Of a stretch of DNA of 64,000 nucleotides, positions 25,252 to 33,851 are shown in pieces; positions within the stretch are counted from its first letter, which is position 1; the number at the start of each line of letters is the position of its first letter. The translations under genes were made by a program, and so were the position numbers. The notes under the pieces are model-generated. The model was not told where the DNA came from. It ran no database searches and worked only from the letters and a program-made list of their open reading frames with translations. This DNA is from Paenibacillus durus (GTDB taxonomy: Bacteria > Bacillota > Bacilli > Paenibacillales > Paenibacillaceae), in the NCBI RefSeq assembly GCF_000756615.1, contig NZ_CP009288.1:2108001-2172000 (forward strand), given 5' to 3'.

Positions 25252-25833
25252 ATGAACGGTTTTGAAAAAAGACGTCAACAAAAAAGAGATTCTATATTAA
25301 ACGCCGCGCTAGAATTGTTTAAACAATACGGATATCACAAGGTCAGCATCGCTGAGATAGCGAAAGCGGCTTCCGTTGCGGAGTCCTCGATCTATAACTT
25401 TTTCAGCAATAAAGAAAATCTGAAGCTGGAATTGATGAGGAAGCTGATGTATGAAGATTGTACGAGGACGATGAATATTTCTTCGAGTCACGATCCTGTC
25501 CAACTTAAGCTTGAAAAATTGCTGATGTCCAAAATTACTTTATTCAAAAACTTTTCCGTGCATTTTCCACTGGAATCATCTGGAATGGGGATTATTACCG
25601 AAGAACTTTCAGAGGATGAAAATTATCATAATGCAATTCTTAACCTTATTGAGGATGGAAAAAGAGAGGGCGTGTTCATCGAGTCGATTACAACAAATGC
25701 AATGGCCGCTTACTTCGACATTATCCGGTATTATTTTATTCACAATCCTGATTCCACCGCAATATTTGACAACAATCCGGAGTTTGCCAGGGAGATGTAT
25801 TCTTTATTCTTGAATGCATTGTTGAAGAGATAG
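25252..25833 (+). CDS. TetR family transcriptional regulator
   Basis: 193 residues. The helix-turn-helix is KVSIAEIAKAASVAESSIYN followed by FFSNKENLKLE. The C-terminal part resembles the TetR domains that respond to lipophilic compounds, but no ligand can be named. The ATG follows AGAAGAGGG. It is divergent from the frameshifted quinone oxidoreductase, its probable target. Confidence 0.85.
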   Translation: MNGFEKRRQQKRDSILNAALELFKQYGYHKVSIAEIAKAASVAESSIYNFFSNKENLKLELMRKLMYEDCTRTMNISSSHDPVQLKLEKLLMSKITLFKNFSVHFPLESSGMGIITEELSEDENYHNAILNLIEDGKREGVFIESITTNAMAAYFDIIRYYFIHNPDSTAIFDNNPEFAREMYSLFLNALLKR

Positions 25834-25851
25834 GTCAACAATTTTCTAAAT

Positions 25852-25884
25852 GATGAGGTCAGGGATCGATTTCCTAAGGCTCTA
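25852..25884 (+). pseudogene. Degenerate 3' fragment of a tRNA-Ala-like sequence
   Basis: The first 13 bases (GATGAGGTCAGGG) are identical to the anticodon-stem/variable/T-stem junction of the tRNA at 16914. The rest matches with substitutions and one missing base (ATCGATTTCCTAAGGCTCTA). It contains no anticodon and cannot fold as a tRNA. Confidence 0.5.
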
Positions 25885-25885
25885 C

Positions 25886-25929
25886 TCGAAAAAGAAGCCG
25901 CTGGGCACATAATGTCCAAAGCGACTTCT
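25886..25929 (-). terminator. Terminator of sspH
   Basis: On the minus strand AGAAGTCGCT pairs with AGCGGCTTCT (one mismatch) and is followed by TTTTTC. It lies 33 bp past the sspH stop. Confidence 0.75.
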
Positions 25930-25961
25930 TATAGCAGGAAGTTAAATCCATTTGATATTTA

Positions 25962-26138
25962 TTATTCGATCAGGCTCCTAACGGGGACCGTTTGCTCGTT
26001 CTCCGGCCGATCCAATGGATAGATTCTGGCCATACCGGTGTTTTCATCCACATGCTGGATATAGATAGGAGTTCCTTCGTAGGTTACATGTTCCATGATC
26101 GGCGAAGCTGCGATCTCTTGAGCTCTTTGTGTATTCAT
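25962..26138 (-). CDS. sspH: H-type small acid-soluble spore protein SspH
   Basis: A 58-residue protein starting MNTQRAQEIAASP and containing EGTPIYIQHVDE, then GMARIYPLDRPE and VPVRSLIE. This is the standard SspH pattern of Bacillus, which begins MNIQRAKEI and has PIYIQHV and ARIYPLD. SspH is a minor forespore protein of unknown detailed role. The ATG follows GGAGGAGGG. A SigG-like promoter (TGCATA, 17 bp, GACACTA) lies 37 bp upstream, supporting forespore expression. The gene is too short for many gene finders and is easily missed. Confidence 0.93.
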   Translation of the reverse strand: MNTQRAQEIAASPIMEHVTYEGTPIYIQHVDENTGMARIYPLDRPENEQTVPVRSLIE

Positions 26139-26174
26139 TTTCTTACCCTCCTCCAGTTTTCAGATAACAACGAT

Positions 26175-26204
26175 TAGTGTCCCGCTGAATGAAGGGATTA
26201 TGCA
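26175..26204 (-). promoter_or_regulatory. SigG-like promoter of sspH
   Basis: On the minus strand TGCATA (26204-26199) and GACACTA (26181-26175) are 17 bp apart. They resemble the SigG consensus TGAATA/CATACTA. Confidence 0.5.
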
Positions 26205-26300
26205 TAAAAGTTCCGGCTAGCAGATATTTCCGTTAGAGTTAAGCTTATGATTCTGCTATTCTAAGGGACGGAATATAGAAATATTAGGAGGACATCCCAG

Positions 26301-27356
26301 ATGAGACCGAAGTTACATCGCATTACTCTTTTTCTGCTTTTACCCTTGTTCCTGATTTTCACGAGCTTTCCACCGTCAGCCCATGCTGCTGAAACCGCTC
26401 TGCTGGACAAGTATTATCCTGCCGACATTGAAGGGCACTGGGCAAATGACGCGATTGATAATTTCGTCAATGCCAATTGGCTGAACGGTTATGCCGACGC
26501 CGATGGTACAATCCTCATTAAGCCGAACAATAACGTTACCCGCGCCGAATTCGTAACGATTCTTGTTGGTGCGGCGGGCCTAACCAGCAGCCAGTCAGGT
26601 AAAACCTTTACGGACGTCAAGGCTGGAAAATGGTACGCTGATCCGATCCGGATTGCCAGTTCACTCGGTATCGTCGGCGGCATCACAAATACGGAATTCG
26701 GTCCTGACCGGCCGATCACAAGAGGCGAGATCGCTGTTATGGTCGTCAACGCTTTTTCATCATCCGTAAAGTTCGACGGACAACCTAAAACCTTCACGGA
26801 TGTTCCGCAATATTACGCAAAGCCTGCTATTCAAAAAGCTAGCCAAGCCGGCATTGTGGCCGGGATGACCGAGACCGAATTCAAGCCGTTCAGCCGCGCT
26901 ACCCGCGCTCAAGCGGTTGTCATGCTGGAACGCTCCCTGAAGCTGCAGCAGGGGAACCTGCCGCTTGAACAGGATTTGATTGATCTTGCCGTGAAAGCAG
27001 ACAAAGAAGAAACACAGCTAATGGTAGACAAGAAGTATGCCGAACTTGAGCGGATTTTTCTTAAATATTACACAGGCTACCAGTTCGCTTACAGTATGTC
27101 TTCCTTGAAGGAGATCAATGAAATGGCTGCCGGGGGCGGAACGTTAGACATTAAAGTTGTGAAAGCCCCGACCTTCCGCGTTACCGAACGTTCTGACCGT
27201 CTAGTGGTATTGGATTCGGTATACGGTGAAGTGGAAATGAAAATTTCGAACGGTGTTAATACCTACGAAGAAACCATCAAGACGGACGGCCAATACCTGA
27301 TGAAGAAAATGCCGGATAACAGCTGGAAAATCTACGCCATACTCACCAAAGAATAA
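26301..27356 (+). CDS. Secreted protein with three S-layer homology domains
   Basis: 351 residues. A signal peptide (about 1-29, ending AHA) is followed by three SLH repeats: DIEGHWANDAIDNFVNANWL, FTDVKAGKWYADPIRIASS and FTDVPQYYAKPAIQKASQ, each with the later T-R-A/G-E/Q segment. SLH domains bind pyruvylated cell-wall polymer, anchoring the protein to the wall. The C-terminal ~120 residues (from about 230) form an unrecognised domain. The ribosome site is AGGAGGAC. It is a single-gene unit closed by a strong terminator. Confidence 0.9.
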   Translation: MRPKLHRITLFLLLPLFLIFTSFPPSAHAAETALLDKYYPADIEGHWANDAIDNFVNANWLNGYADADGTILIKPNNNVTRAEFVTILVGAAGLTSSQSGKTFTDVKAGKWYADPIRIASSLGIVGGITNTEFGPDRPITRGEIAVMVVNAFSSSVKFDGQPKTFTDVPQYYAKPAIQKASQAGIVAGMTETEFKPFSRATRAQAVVMLERSLKLQQGNLPLEQDLIDLAVKADKEETQLMVDKKYAELERIFLKYYTGYQFAYSMSSLKEINEMAAGGGTLDIKVVKAPTFRVTERSDRLVVLDSVYGEVEMKISNGVNTYEETIKTDGQYLMKKMPDNSWKIYAILTKE

Positions 27357-27361
27357 TAGGC

Positions 27362-27397
27362 AAAAATCGGAGGTTCATGAGAATCTCCGATTTTTTG
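27362..27397 (+). terminator. Terminator after the SLH gene
   Basis: AAAAATCGGAG pairs with CTCCGATTTTTT around a ten-base loop. Confidence 0.88.
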
Positions 27398-27548
27398 TTT
27401 CTTCGATATGTGAAAAAAGTAAATTCATAAAAGAAGAATAAAGAGTACAATAGAAGAAAAGTGTTTGCTAGAGAGCATCAGGAACCCTCACTGGATAGCG
27501 AATAAACGGTCTGATTGAAATGTAAACTGGTTACGGGAGTTAAGTCCT

Positions 27549-29012
27549 ATGGAAAAGATCTCGAAGATTCAATTGCCGCAGCATTCCTTATACTCCTACC
27601 TTGAATACAGTCCTGATGCCATTTATATTTTGGATCTGAATAAAAAAGTGGTGTATGTGAATCCTTCTTTTATTAAATTGTTCGGCTGGTCTAAAGATGA
27701 TTTATATGAGTTGAATTTTCCCCATATACCGTCTGAATTATATAATGAATGGGCCGGCATTTTTCAGCATTTCGACCACAAGAAAGAGGCTGTTACGCTG
27801 GATACGGTCAGAAAAAAACGGGATGGTGAACTGATCAGCATCAGCATTACGATCTCGCCGCTCATGGAGCCGGATGGTCCAATCACCGCTTTCCTTTGCC
27901 TTTCGAGGGATGTAACAGAAAATAAAATGTCGGAGCAAAAATATTACCGCTTGTTCAACCAGGCAAATGACTCCATATTTATCTTTGAATATAATGATCA
28001 AGGAAAAGTCTCTAATTTTATCGATGTGAATGACACAGCTTGCCAAAGACTCGGTTATTCCAGACAGGAGCTTCTCGCGAAGTCACCGCCCGATATTGGG
28101 GACCCAAGTCTTGCGGATCAGTTCGATCTAAGTTTCCGCTCCATTGTACAAGGAAAAACAACTTTTATTGAATGGATTCATGTGGCTAAAGACGGAACAA
28201 GAATTCCGGTTGAGATTAATTCTAAAATATTTAAGCTAAATAATAAGAACATGGTCATTGCTATAGTTCGTGACCTTACGGAACGGAAAAGGACGGAAGA
28301 GTTATTAAGAAAGAGCGAGAGCTTTTCCCTGATCGGAGAGCTGTCAGCGGGAATTGCTCATGAGATCAGGAATCCGTTAACCAGTATAAGAGGATTCGCT
28401 CAACTATTATTTTCTGAAACCGAATCCATTCAAAGTTATCGTGATTTAGTCATCTCCGAGGTGGACCGGATTAATTCCATAATTGGGGAGCTGTTGTTTC
28501 TTGCTAAACCGCAAAGCTCAGATCTAATCGACAAGGATCTCATCACCCTGCTGAGACAAACGATAACCTTGCTTAACGCCCAAGCGCATTTGACCGAAAA
28601 TGAGATTGTCATGGAAAGCAATCCGGGGAGTCTATATATAAGATGTGCTGAAAACAAGCTTAAACAGGTCTTTATTAATATTCTGAAAAATGCCATTGAA
28701 GCGAGCCCAAGAGGAGCCGGAATTAAAGTTGAGGTTATCCGGAGAAAGCAGAATGTATTGGTTCGTTTTTTGGATCAGGGAAAGGGTATTCCCGCCGAGA
28801 TTCTGAGCCAAATCGGTTCCCCCTTTTTCACAACAAAGTCAGGGGGCACGGGACTCGGAATAATGATCAGCCAAAAAATTATACAGGATCATCATGGAAC
28901 CCTTCATTTTGCCGCCAACCAGCCGAAAGGAACCATTGTTGAAGTTATGCTGCCAATAAAGAAATATAGGGAGAGCAAGATGGAGCACAACGTGAGCCAA
29001 AGTATCGATTGA
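27549..29012 (+). CDS. PAS-domain histidine kinase (KinE/sporulation-kinase type)
   Basis: A 487-residue soluble kinase with two PAS domains (about 15-125 and 130-247), a HisKA domain with the phospho-acceptor His271 in AGIAHEIRNPLTSIRGF, and an ATPase domain (N box NILKNAIEAS, G box FLDQGKGIP, then GGTGLGIMIS). There is no membrane segment and no partner regulator beside it. That orphan layout and the HEIRNPLTSIRGF motif are typical of Bacillus sporulation kinases, which phosphorylate Spo0F. The substrate is inferred, not shown. Confidence 0.82.
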   Translation: MEKISKIQLPQHSLYSYLEYSPDAIYILDLNKKVVYVNPSFIKLFGWSKDDLYELNFPHIPSELYNEWAGIFQHFDHKKEAVTLDTVRKKRDGELISISITISPLMEPDGPITAFLCLSRDVTENKMSEQKYYRLFNQANDSIFIFEYNDQGKVSNFIDVNDTACQRLGYSRQELLAKSPPDIGDPSLADQFDLSFRSIVQGKTTFIEWIHVAKDGTRIPVEINSKIFKLNNKNMVIAIVRDLTERKRTEELLRKSESFSLIGELSAGIAHEIRNPLTSIRGFAQLLFSETESIQSYRDLVISEVDRINSIIGELLFLAKPQSSDLIDKDLITLLRQTITLLNAQAHLTENEIVMESNPGSLYIRCAENKLKQVFINILKNAIEASPRGAGIKVEVIRRKQNVLVRFLDQGKGIPAEILSQIGSPFFTTKSGGTGLGIMISQKIIQDHHGTLHFAANQPKGTIVEVMLPIKKYRESKMEHNVSQSID

Positions 29013-29062
29013 ACATTTGGTTCTAATTTGGGCAACTCGCTCATTCCCTAGCGGGATGCCTT

Positions 29063-29722
29063 TTAGCTGCTACGAGCTTGAAACAACGAACTAACAATCA
29101 AAGACAAAGTTTTCCTGTATATGGCATAGGCCGATTCTACATCTCCCAAGTGTCCACCCATGTATAGATGGATAACGCCGTGGAGCGAGGCCCAGAATAT
29201 ACGTACAACGGATTCCGTGTCATACTGGCTGGGGATTAGTACTTGCTCTTGCGCATTGCTGATCACGGTCAATAATTGCTGCATGGCCGTTACAGTGCCT
29301 TGCATGCTTTCCTCGTCCGGTTTGAAATCTGCGAAGGCTCCTCCGAACATCAGCTTATAATAGCTGGAGTAACGCTGCCCGAATTCCCAAAAGGTTTCGC
29401 CAAAATTCAGCAAATACTGTGCCGGATCAGCAGCCTGCGGCGTACCTTCGAATTCGTCAGCTAGAATCTTACAACCCTCCAGATACAACTGCTGAGCTAA
29501 ACCTTCTTTATTAACAAACAAGCTATAAATGATTTTTGTCGAACAATCCATTTTATCCGCTACTCTTCGCACAGTAACGGCTTCCGGGCCTTCTTCTTGC
29601 AATAACGTTGCCGCAGCATCAACAACAAGCTTGCGTAGATTTTCTATATTTTGCAAGCGAGCTTCTTGGTAGGTTTTCAACTTTCGTGTGTTCGTATTGG
29701 AGGAGGTACCTTGGTCGCTCAT
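29063..29722 (-). CDS. TetR family transcriptional regulator
   Basis: 219 residues. The HTH is AVTVRRVADKMDCSTKIIYS followed by LFVNKEGLAQQ, after an N-terminal extension of ~35 residues. The C-terminal part contains the TetR/WHG-type pattern (FWASLHGVIHLYMGGH). I use the third in-frame ATG (29722), which best fits AAGGTG. It is divergent from the SDR-MDR-SMP30 operon. The gap contains three sites of the form GGAAAC-N3-GTTTCC, its likely operators. Confidence 0.85.
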   Translation of the reverse strand: MSDQGTSSNTNTRKLKTYQEARLQNIENLRKLVVDAAATLLQEEGPEAVTVRRVADKMDCSTKIIYSLFVNKEGLAQQLYLEGCKILADEFEGTPQAADPAQYLLNFGETFWEFGQRYSSYYKLMFGGAFADFKPDEESMQGTVTAMQQLLTVISNAQEQVLIPSQYDTESVVRIFWASLHGVIHLYMGGHLGDVESAYAIYRKTLSLIVSSLFQARSS

Positions 29723-29754
29723 AATCATCACCTTCGGTTATTATGTTTTCGTTA

Positions 29755-29967
29755 GGAAACAAGGTTTCCGACTCTCTTATCAAGAATTTTATATAGTTGT
29801 TGGACAGTTGTCAATGTGCGTTGGATGTTCAAAGATCATATTGACTTTCCACAAAAGGGACGTTACAATGAATTCCAATGGAAACACTGTTACTGAAATA
29901 ATGCGACGATTCTTAACTTTTTTGGGAAGTTGAGAATTATTTTTAACCGCTCGGTAACAATGTTTCC
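29755..29967. promoter_or_regulatory. Three GGAAAC-N3-GTTTCC-type operators
   Basis: GGAAAC-AAG-GTTTCC at 29755-29769 (perfect), GGAAAC-ACT-GTTACT at 29880-29894 and GGTAAC-AAT-GTTTCC at 29953-29967. They lie in the TetR/SDR divergent gap, one next to each gene start and one in the middle. Confidence 0.65.
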
Positions 29968-30002
29968 GAATTAAAACGTAGTATCTGAAAGGAGGATAAA
30001 TA

Positions 30003-30845
30003 TTGGAAATAAAAGGTAAATGGTCGCTTGTCACGGGAGCTTCTTCCGGTATTGGAGAGCAATTCGCGAGACAACTGGCCAAACAAGGCAGCCATTTGGT
30101 ACTCGTGGCCCGATCAAAGAGCAAGCTTGAGGAACTGGCATCGGAGCTTAGAAAGAGGTATGGCATCAAAGCTGAGGTTATCCCTTTGGATCTTGCGAAA
30201 GAGGGCGCGCCCAGCGAGTTATATCAGCAATGTCGGCTTTTGAAAGTGGAGATCGAACTGCTGGTCAACAATGCAGGTTTTGCTACACATGGTTTGTTTG
30301 AACAAGTGTCAGGTGAGCGTCAGCATGAAGAAGTGATGCTCAATGTCACGGCTGTTGTAGATATGACCCACTTGTTCTTACCGGACATGTTGCGCAAAAG
30401 CTCAGGTGCAGTAATTAATGTTGCTTCAACCGCCGGATTTCAACCGCTTCCCTATATGGCCGTATATGGGGCGACGAAGGCTTTCGTCTTATCGTTTACT
30501 CAAGCATTATATTGGGAAAATCGTGACCGCGGTGTCAAATTTTTCGCACTTTGTCCTGGTTCGACGGATACCAGTTTCTTTAATGTCGTAGGAGCGGAAG
30601 AAGCCTCCGTCGGAAAGAAAGACACACCGGAAAGAGTCGTAGAGATTGCGCTTCGCGCGTTGAAGGAAGGGAAACTGTATGTCGTTCCCGGTATGCAGAA
30701 CTATATGGGGGCGCAGTTATCGCGATTCATTACACGAAAGCAAGGTCTTCGGCTTGTTGGAAACATGCTTCGTCCGCGCGAAGGATCCGGTAATTATAAG
30801 AATAATGGTAATCAATCTGATCTTGCAGGGAGGACAAATCAATGA
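30003..30845 (+). CDS. Short-chain dehydrogenase/reductase
   Basis: A 280-residue classical SDR. The cofactor loop TGASSGIG is at residues 11-18, with NNAG after strand 4, the catalytic Ser in NVASTAG and the Y-x-x-x-K motif in AVYGATKAF. The preference between NAD and NADP and the substrate cannot be read. A TTG start lies behind AGGAGG. Its stop overlaps the ATG of the next gene (ATGA). It probably forms a TetR-controlled operon with the MDR and SMP-30 genes, perhaps for modifying a xenobiotic or lipid-derived ketone. Confidence 0.88.
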   Translation: MEIKGKWSLVTGASSGIGEQFARQLAKQGSHLVLVARSKSKLEELASELRKRYGIKAEVIPLDLAKEGAPSELYQQCRLLKVEIELLVNNAGFATHGLFEQVSGERQHEEVMLNVTAVVDMTHLFLPDMLRKSSGAVINVASTAGFQPLPYMAVYGATKAFVLSFTQALYWENRDRGVKFFALCPGSTDTSFFNVVGAEEASVGKKDTPERVVEIALRALKEGKLYVVPGMQNYMGAQLSRFITRKQGLRLVGNMLRPREGSGNYKNNGNQSDLAGRTNQ

Positions 30846-31855
30846 AAGCTGTACAACTAACAAACGGCTTCGGCTTTGAGGAATTAACTTTGACGGAACT
30901 CGACATACCAACGCCTGGCCCTCAGGAGGTGCTGATCCGCATGAGGGCAGCTTCTCTCAACTACCGGGATTTAGTGATCCTGAATGGATTAATGCCGGTC
31001 GACATCAAGTTTCCCTTCATTCCAGTATCAGACGGAGCGGGAGAAATTGTAGCTGTAGGCCCAGGAGTAACAAGATTTCAGGTAGGACACCGGGTAGCGG
31101 GTAATTTGCAGCAACGATTCATTGCCGGCAACCCAAGAGCGGAGGTATTAGGAGAAAGCCTGGCAGGTCCGTTGAACGGAGTGGCGGCCGAGTATGTCGT
31201 CCTGCATGAAAATGGAATCGTCCGTATTCCAGATCACCTCACTTGGGAGGAGGCCTCCACATTGCCGATCGCTGCATTAACTGCATGGAGCATGCTGATC
31301 GAATACGGCGGTTTACAAGCGGGTGATACCGTGCTGCTGCAAGGAACAGGCGGTGTTTCCATCTTCGGCCTTCAATTCGCTGTTATGGCCGGAGCAAGAG
31401 CTATCATTACATCAAGCAGCAACGCCAAGCTGGAACGGGCAAAGGTTCTCGGCGCATGGCAAACGATCAACTATTCGGAAGTTCCAGATTGGGATAAGGT
31501 GGCGTTAGAGCTGACTGACGGCGGCGTCGACCATGTTCTGGATGTTGGAGGAGCGGCGACGATGGTGAAATCCATCAATGCGCTTCGCATTGGAGGGACA
31601 GTGAGTATGGTCGGGTTCTTATCGGGATTGACCATTCCGGAATACGATGTCACCGGCATCTTGCAGAAAGCTGCAACGGTTCGCGGCAGTCAAGTCGGCA
31701 ACCGGGATCACTTTGAAAAGATGAATCGGGCAATTGCCCATCATGGTTTGCATCCTGTCATTGACCAAGTATTCCCACTGAACCGAATTGGAGAAGCATT
31801 CGCGCTCTTGGCCGAAGGAAAGCAATATTTCGGTAAAATCGTCGTTCAAATTTAA
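30842..31855 (+). CDS. Zinc-type alcohol dehydrogenase-like MDR oxidoreductase
   Basis: 337 residues. The N-terminal GroES-like domain contains MRAASLNYRDLVILNG and SDGAGEIVAVGPGV; the nucleotide-binding domain has LLQGTGGVSIFGLQFA. Zinc-ligand residues of true alcohol dehydrogenases are not evident, so it is closer to the quinone reductase/zinc-independent branch. It is translationally coupled to the SDR gene and 32 bp ahead of the SMP-30 gene. Confidence 0.87.
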   Translation: MKAVQLTNGFGFEELTLTELDIPTPGPQEVLIRMRAASLNYRDLVILNGLMPVDIKFPFIPVSDGAGEIVAVGPGVTRFQVGHRVAGNLQQRFIAGNPRAEVLGESLAGPLNGVAAEYVVLHENGIVRIPDHLTWEEASTLPIAALTAWSMLIEYGGLQAGDTVLLQGTGGVSIFGLQFAVMAGARAIITSSSNAKLERAKVLGAWQTINYSEVPDWDKVALELTDGGVDHVLDVGGAATMVKSINALRIGGTVSMVGFLSGLTIPEYDVTGILQKAATVRGSQVGNRDHFEKMNRAIAHHGLHPVIDQVFPLNRIGEAFALLAEGKQYFGKIVVQI

Positions 31856-31887
31856 AATTTTACTTCCATGACATAGGAGGCGCTCTA

Positions 31888-33051
31888 ATGCCTAATACTA
31901 CAGATTTCTCTGCTAAAGCTCCTCCAGGCGGAAATCATCCGAAACGCTCAACACATAAAAGGATACGCAGAGTGGGATTATCGCTGCTTGCGGTGATCCT
32001 TCTTGGAGTGATCACTTTCCTGCTTGTACCTTCACCTATCGAACCGGCAAAATGGATCGCGCCAACGGCCCCGTCTTTTCAGGAAGCGGGTCCGTGGCAA
32101 GAGAACAACAAACTCAGCTCGGCTCAGATTGTTACGGATGCCCCTAAATCCCCGGAATTCATTACCTTTGATAAGGAAGGTAATCTATATACAGGAGATT
32201 CTGACGGGAAAATTTATATGGTTCCTTTCGATGCAGAGGGTAATCCGCAAGAGGCTCAAGTGTTTGCAGACACCAAAGGAACGCCCAACGGACTTAAATT
32301 CGATGACAATGGGAATTTGATTGTTGCTGATATCAAGAGGGGACTGCTATCTGTAAACCCATCCGGGACCGTAGAGGTATTGGCCGATCAAGTGGACGGC
32401 AAGCCGATCTATTTAACCAACGAGCTTGATATTGCCCAGGATGGTACAATTTATTTTTCCGACACCTCGACCTATGGCCGCGTGATGTTCAAAGAAATGG
32501 CCGAGAACAAGCCGCATGGACGTTTGCTGAAATATGATCCGATAACCAAGCAGACGACCGTCCTGTTAGAGGGGCTTTATTTTGCCAACGGAATTGCTTT
32601 GTCTAGTGAGGAGGATTTTGTGCTTGTGGCGGAATCGTATCATTATCAGTTGACCAGATACTGGCTGAAGGGTCCGAAGAAGGGGACATCTGATATTTTC
32701 GCGGACAATCTCGCGGGCTTTCCAGATAATATTACGCGCGATGAGCAGGGTCATTTCTGGGTCGGGATCTTTACGACTCGCATTTCTTTTGTAGATCAGA
32801 TGCATCGCAGCCCGTGGCTGGCCGGTACTATGGCCAAGCTGCCGGAGTCGCTGCTTAGCGGCGCGAGCGCACCGGCGAAGCATGGGCTTGTAGCGGAGCT
32901 CAGCCCGCAGGGGGAGCTGATCGAAAGCTGGCAAGATCCGGAAGGCTCGCTGTATGGCGTAACTACGGCTGTAAGCCATAACGGATATCTATATATAGGA
33001 ACGGCGCCAGGAGGCAGCCAGGGCGTTCACCGCCTGCCGCTAACCAAATAA
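31888..33051 (+). CDS. SMP-30/gluconolactonase-strictosidine synthase-like beta-propeller protein
   Basis: 387 residues. One N-terminal membrane segment (about 29-48, signal-anchor like) is followed by a six-bladed propeller with repeats such as FDKEGNLYTGDSDGKIYMV, FDDNGNLIVADIKRGLL and FANGIALSSEEDFVLVAES. This combination resembles the strictosidine synthase/YvrE group of calcium-dependent lactonases or esterases. It is probably exposed outside the membrane. It is the third gene of the operon beginning at 30003 and closes at a terminator. Confidence 0.8.
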   Translation: MPNTTDFSAKAPPGGNHPKRSTHKRIRRVGLSLLAVILLGVITFLLVPSPIEPAKWIAPTAPSFQEAGPWQENNKLSSAQIVTDAPKSPEFITFDKEGNLYTGDSDGKIYMVPFDAEGNPQEAQVFADTKGTPNGLKFDDNGNLIVADIKRGLLSVNPSGTVEVLADQVDGKPIYLTNELDIAQDGTIYFSDTSTYGRVMFKEMAENKPHGRLLKYDPITKQTTVLLEGLYFANGIALSSEEDFVLVAESYHYQLTRYWLKGPKKGTSDIFADNLAGFPDNITRDEQGHFWVGIFTTRISFVDQMHRSPWLAGTMAKLPESLLSGASAPAKHGLVAELSPQGELIESWQDPEGSLYGVTTAVSHNGYLYIGTAPGGSQGVHRLPLTK

Positions 33052-33097
33052 TTGCCTTCAAGCAAGCCCAGAGCTTCAAATAAAGCGACGTCAAATG

Positions 33098-33128
33098 GGT
33101 CCTCGGAATCATTCGAGGGCCTTTTTTG
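33098..33128 (+). terminator. Terminator after the SMP-30 gene
   Basis: GGTCCTCG pairs with CGAGGGCC (one U-G) around an eight-base loop, followed by TTTTTT. Confidence 0.85.
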
Positions 33129-33216
33129 TATGAGAAACCCCTAATTCCTTTGAACTCGATGATAAAATGGGTGCCGGTTTGAGGGCCGCACACATGAAAT
33201 CAAAGGAGAACAAAGG

Positions 33217-33315
33217 ATTGAAAAGAGCAGTCTAGCACACACGAAGTGGAACTGCAAATACCATATTGTATTTGCGCCGAAGTACAGAAGATCCCCGATT
33301 TCATCAAGCCTTTGA
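33217..33315 (+). mobile_element. IS200/IS605 transposase relic
   Basis: One frame reads KSSLAHTKWNCKYHIVFAPK followed by YRRSP. This is the conserved N-terminus of the IS200/IS605 TnpA (Y1 HUH transposase), which normally runs on for ~130 residues. After about 28 codons the match ends and a stop follows at 33313-33315. Neither a catalytic HUH motif nor the tyrosine remains, so the copy is dead. Confidence 0.85.
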
Positions 33316-33395
33316 TAGAGGGAAGGTATGATTGATTGCTTATTAAGACATGATGTATTATAGAAATATCAAATTTAAAATAAAGGAGATTGCTC

Positions 33396-33818
33396 ATGGC
33401 TGTCGACGCATATTTGAATTTTAATGGCAATTGTCGTGAGGCTGTAGAGTTTTACGTGCAGGCCTTTGGAACGGAAGAACCCAAATTAATGACTTTTGGG
33501 GAAGCGCCCCCGAGCCCGGAATATCCGCTTCCGGATGAAGCGAAAAACCTGATCATGCACACCCGGCTTAATATTTTTGAAAGCAATGTGATGTTTTCCG
33601 ATACGTTTCCCGGCATGCCTTTTGTGGTAGGCAACAATATTAGCCTTGCCATTGTGACCGACGACAAGGACGCCTTGCAATCCGCTTTTGACAAACTTAA
33701 AGAGGGCGGTAAAGTTGGCATGGAACTTCAAGAAACCTTCTGGAGCAAATGTTACGGAAGTCTGTCGGACAAGTTCGGCGTAGAATGGCAGTTCAATCTT
33801 GGAACAGGAGAATTATGA
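33396..33818 (+). CDS. VOC/PhnB-like glyoxalase-fold protein
   Basis: A 140-residue protein of the PhnB (DUF1338-unrelated, 3-demethylubiquinone methyltransferase-like) VOC group. It has YLNFNGNCREAVEFYVQAFG near the start, MFSDTFPG in the middle and the closing DKFGVEWQFN, the standard pattern. Substrates of these small metal-or-ligand-binding proteins are generally unknown. ATG 33396 follows AAGGAGA by seven bases. The gene stands alone, just before the tRNA relic. Confidence 0.85.
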   Translation: MAVDAYLNFNGNCREAVEFYVQAFGTEEPKLMTFGEAPPSPEYPLPDEAKNLIMHTRLNIFESNVMFSDTFPGMPFVVGNNISLAIVTDDKDALQSAFDKLKEGGKVGMELQETFWSKCYGSLSDKFGVEWQFNLGTGEL

Positions 33819-33851
33819 CGGGATGTCAAAGGATTTTGGGCAGTAAAAGCA

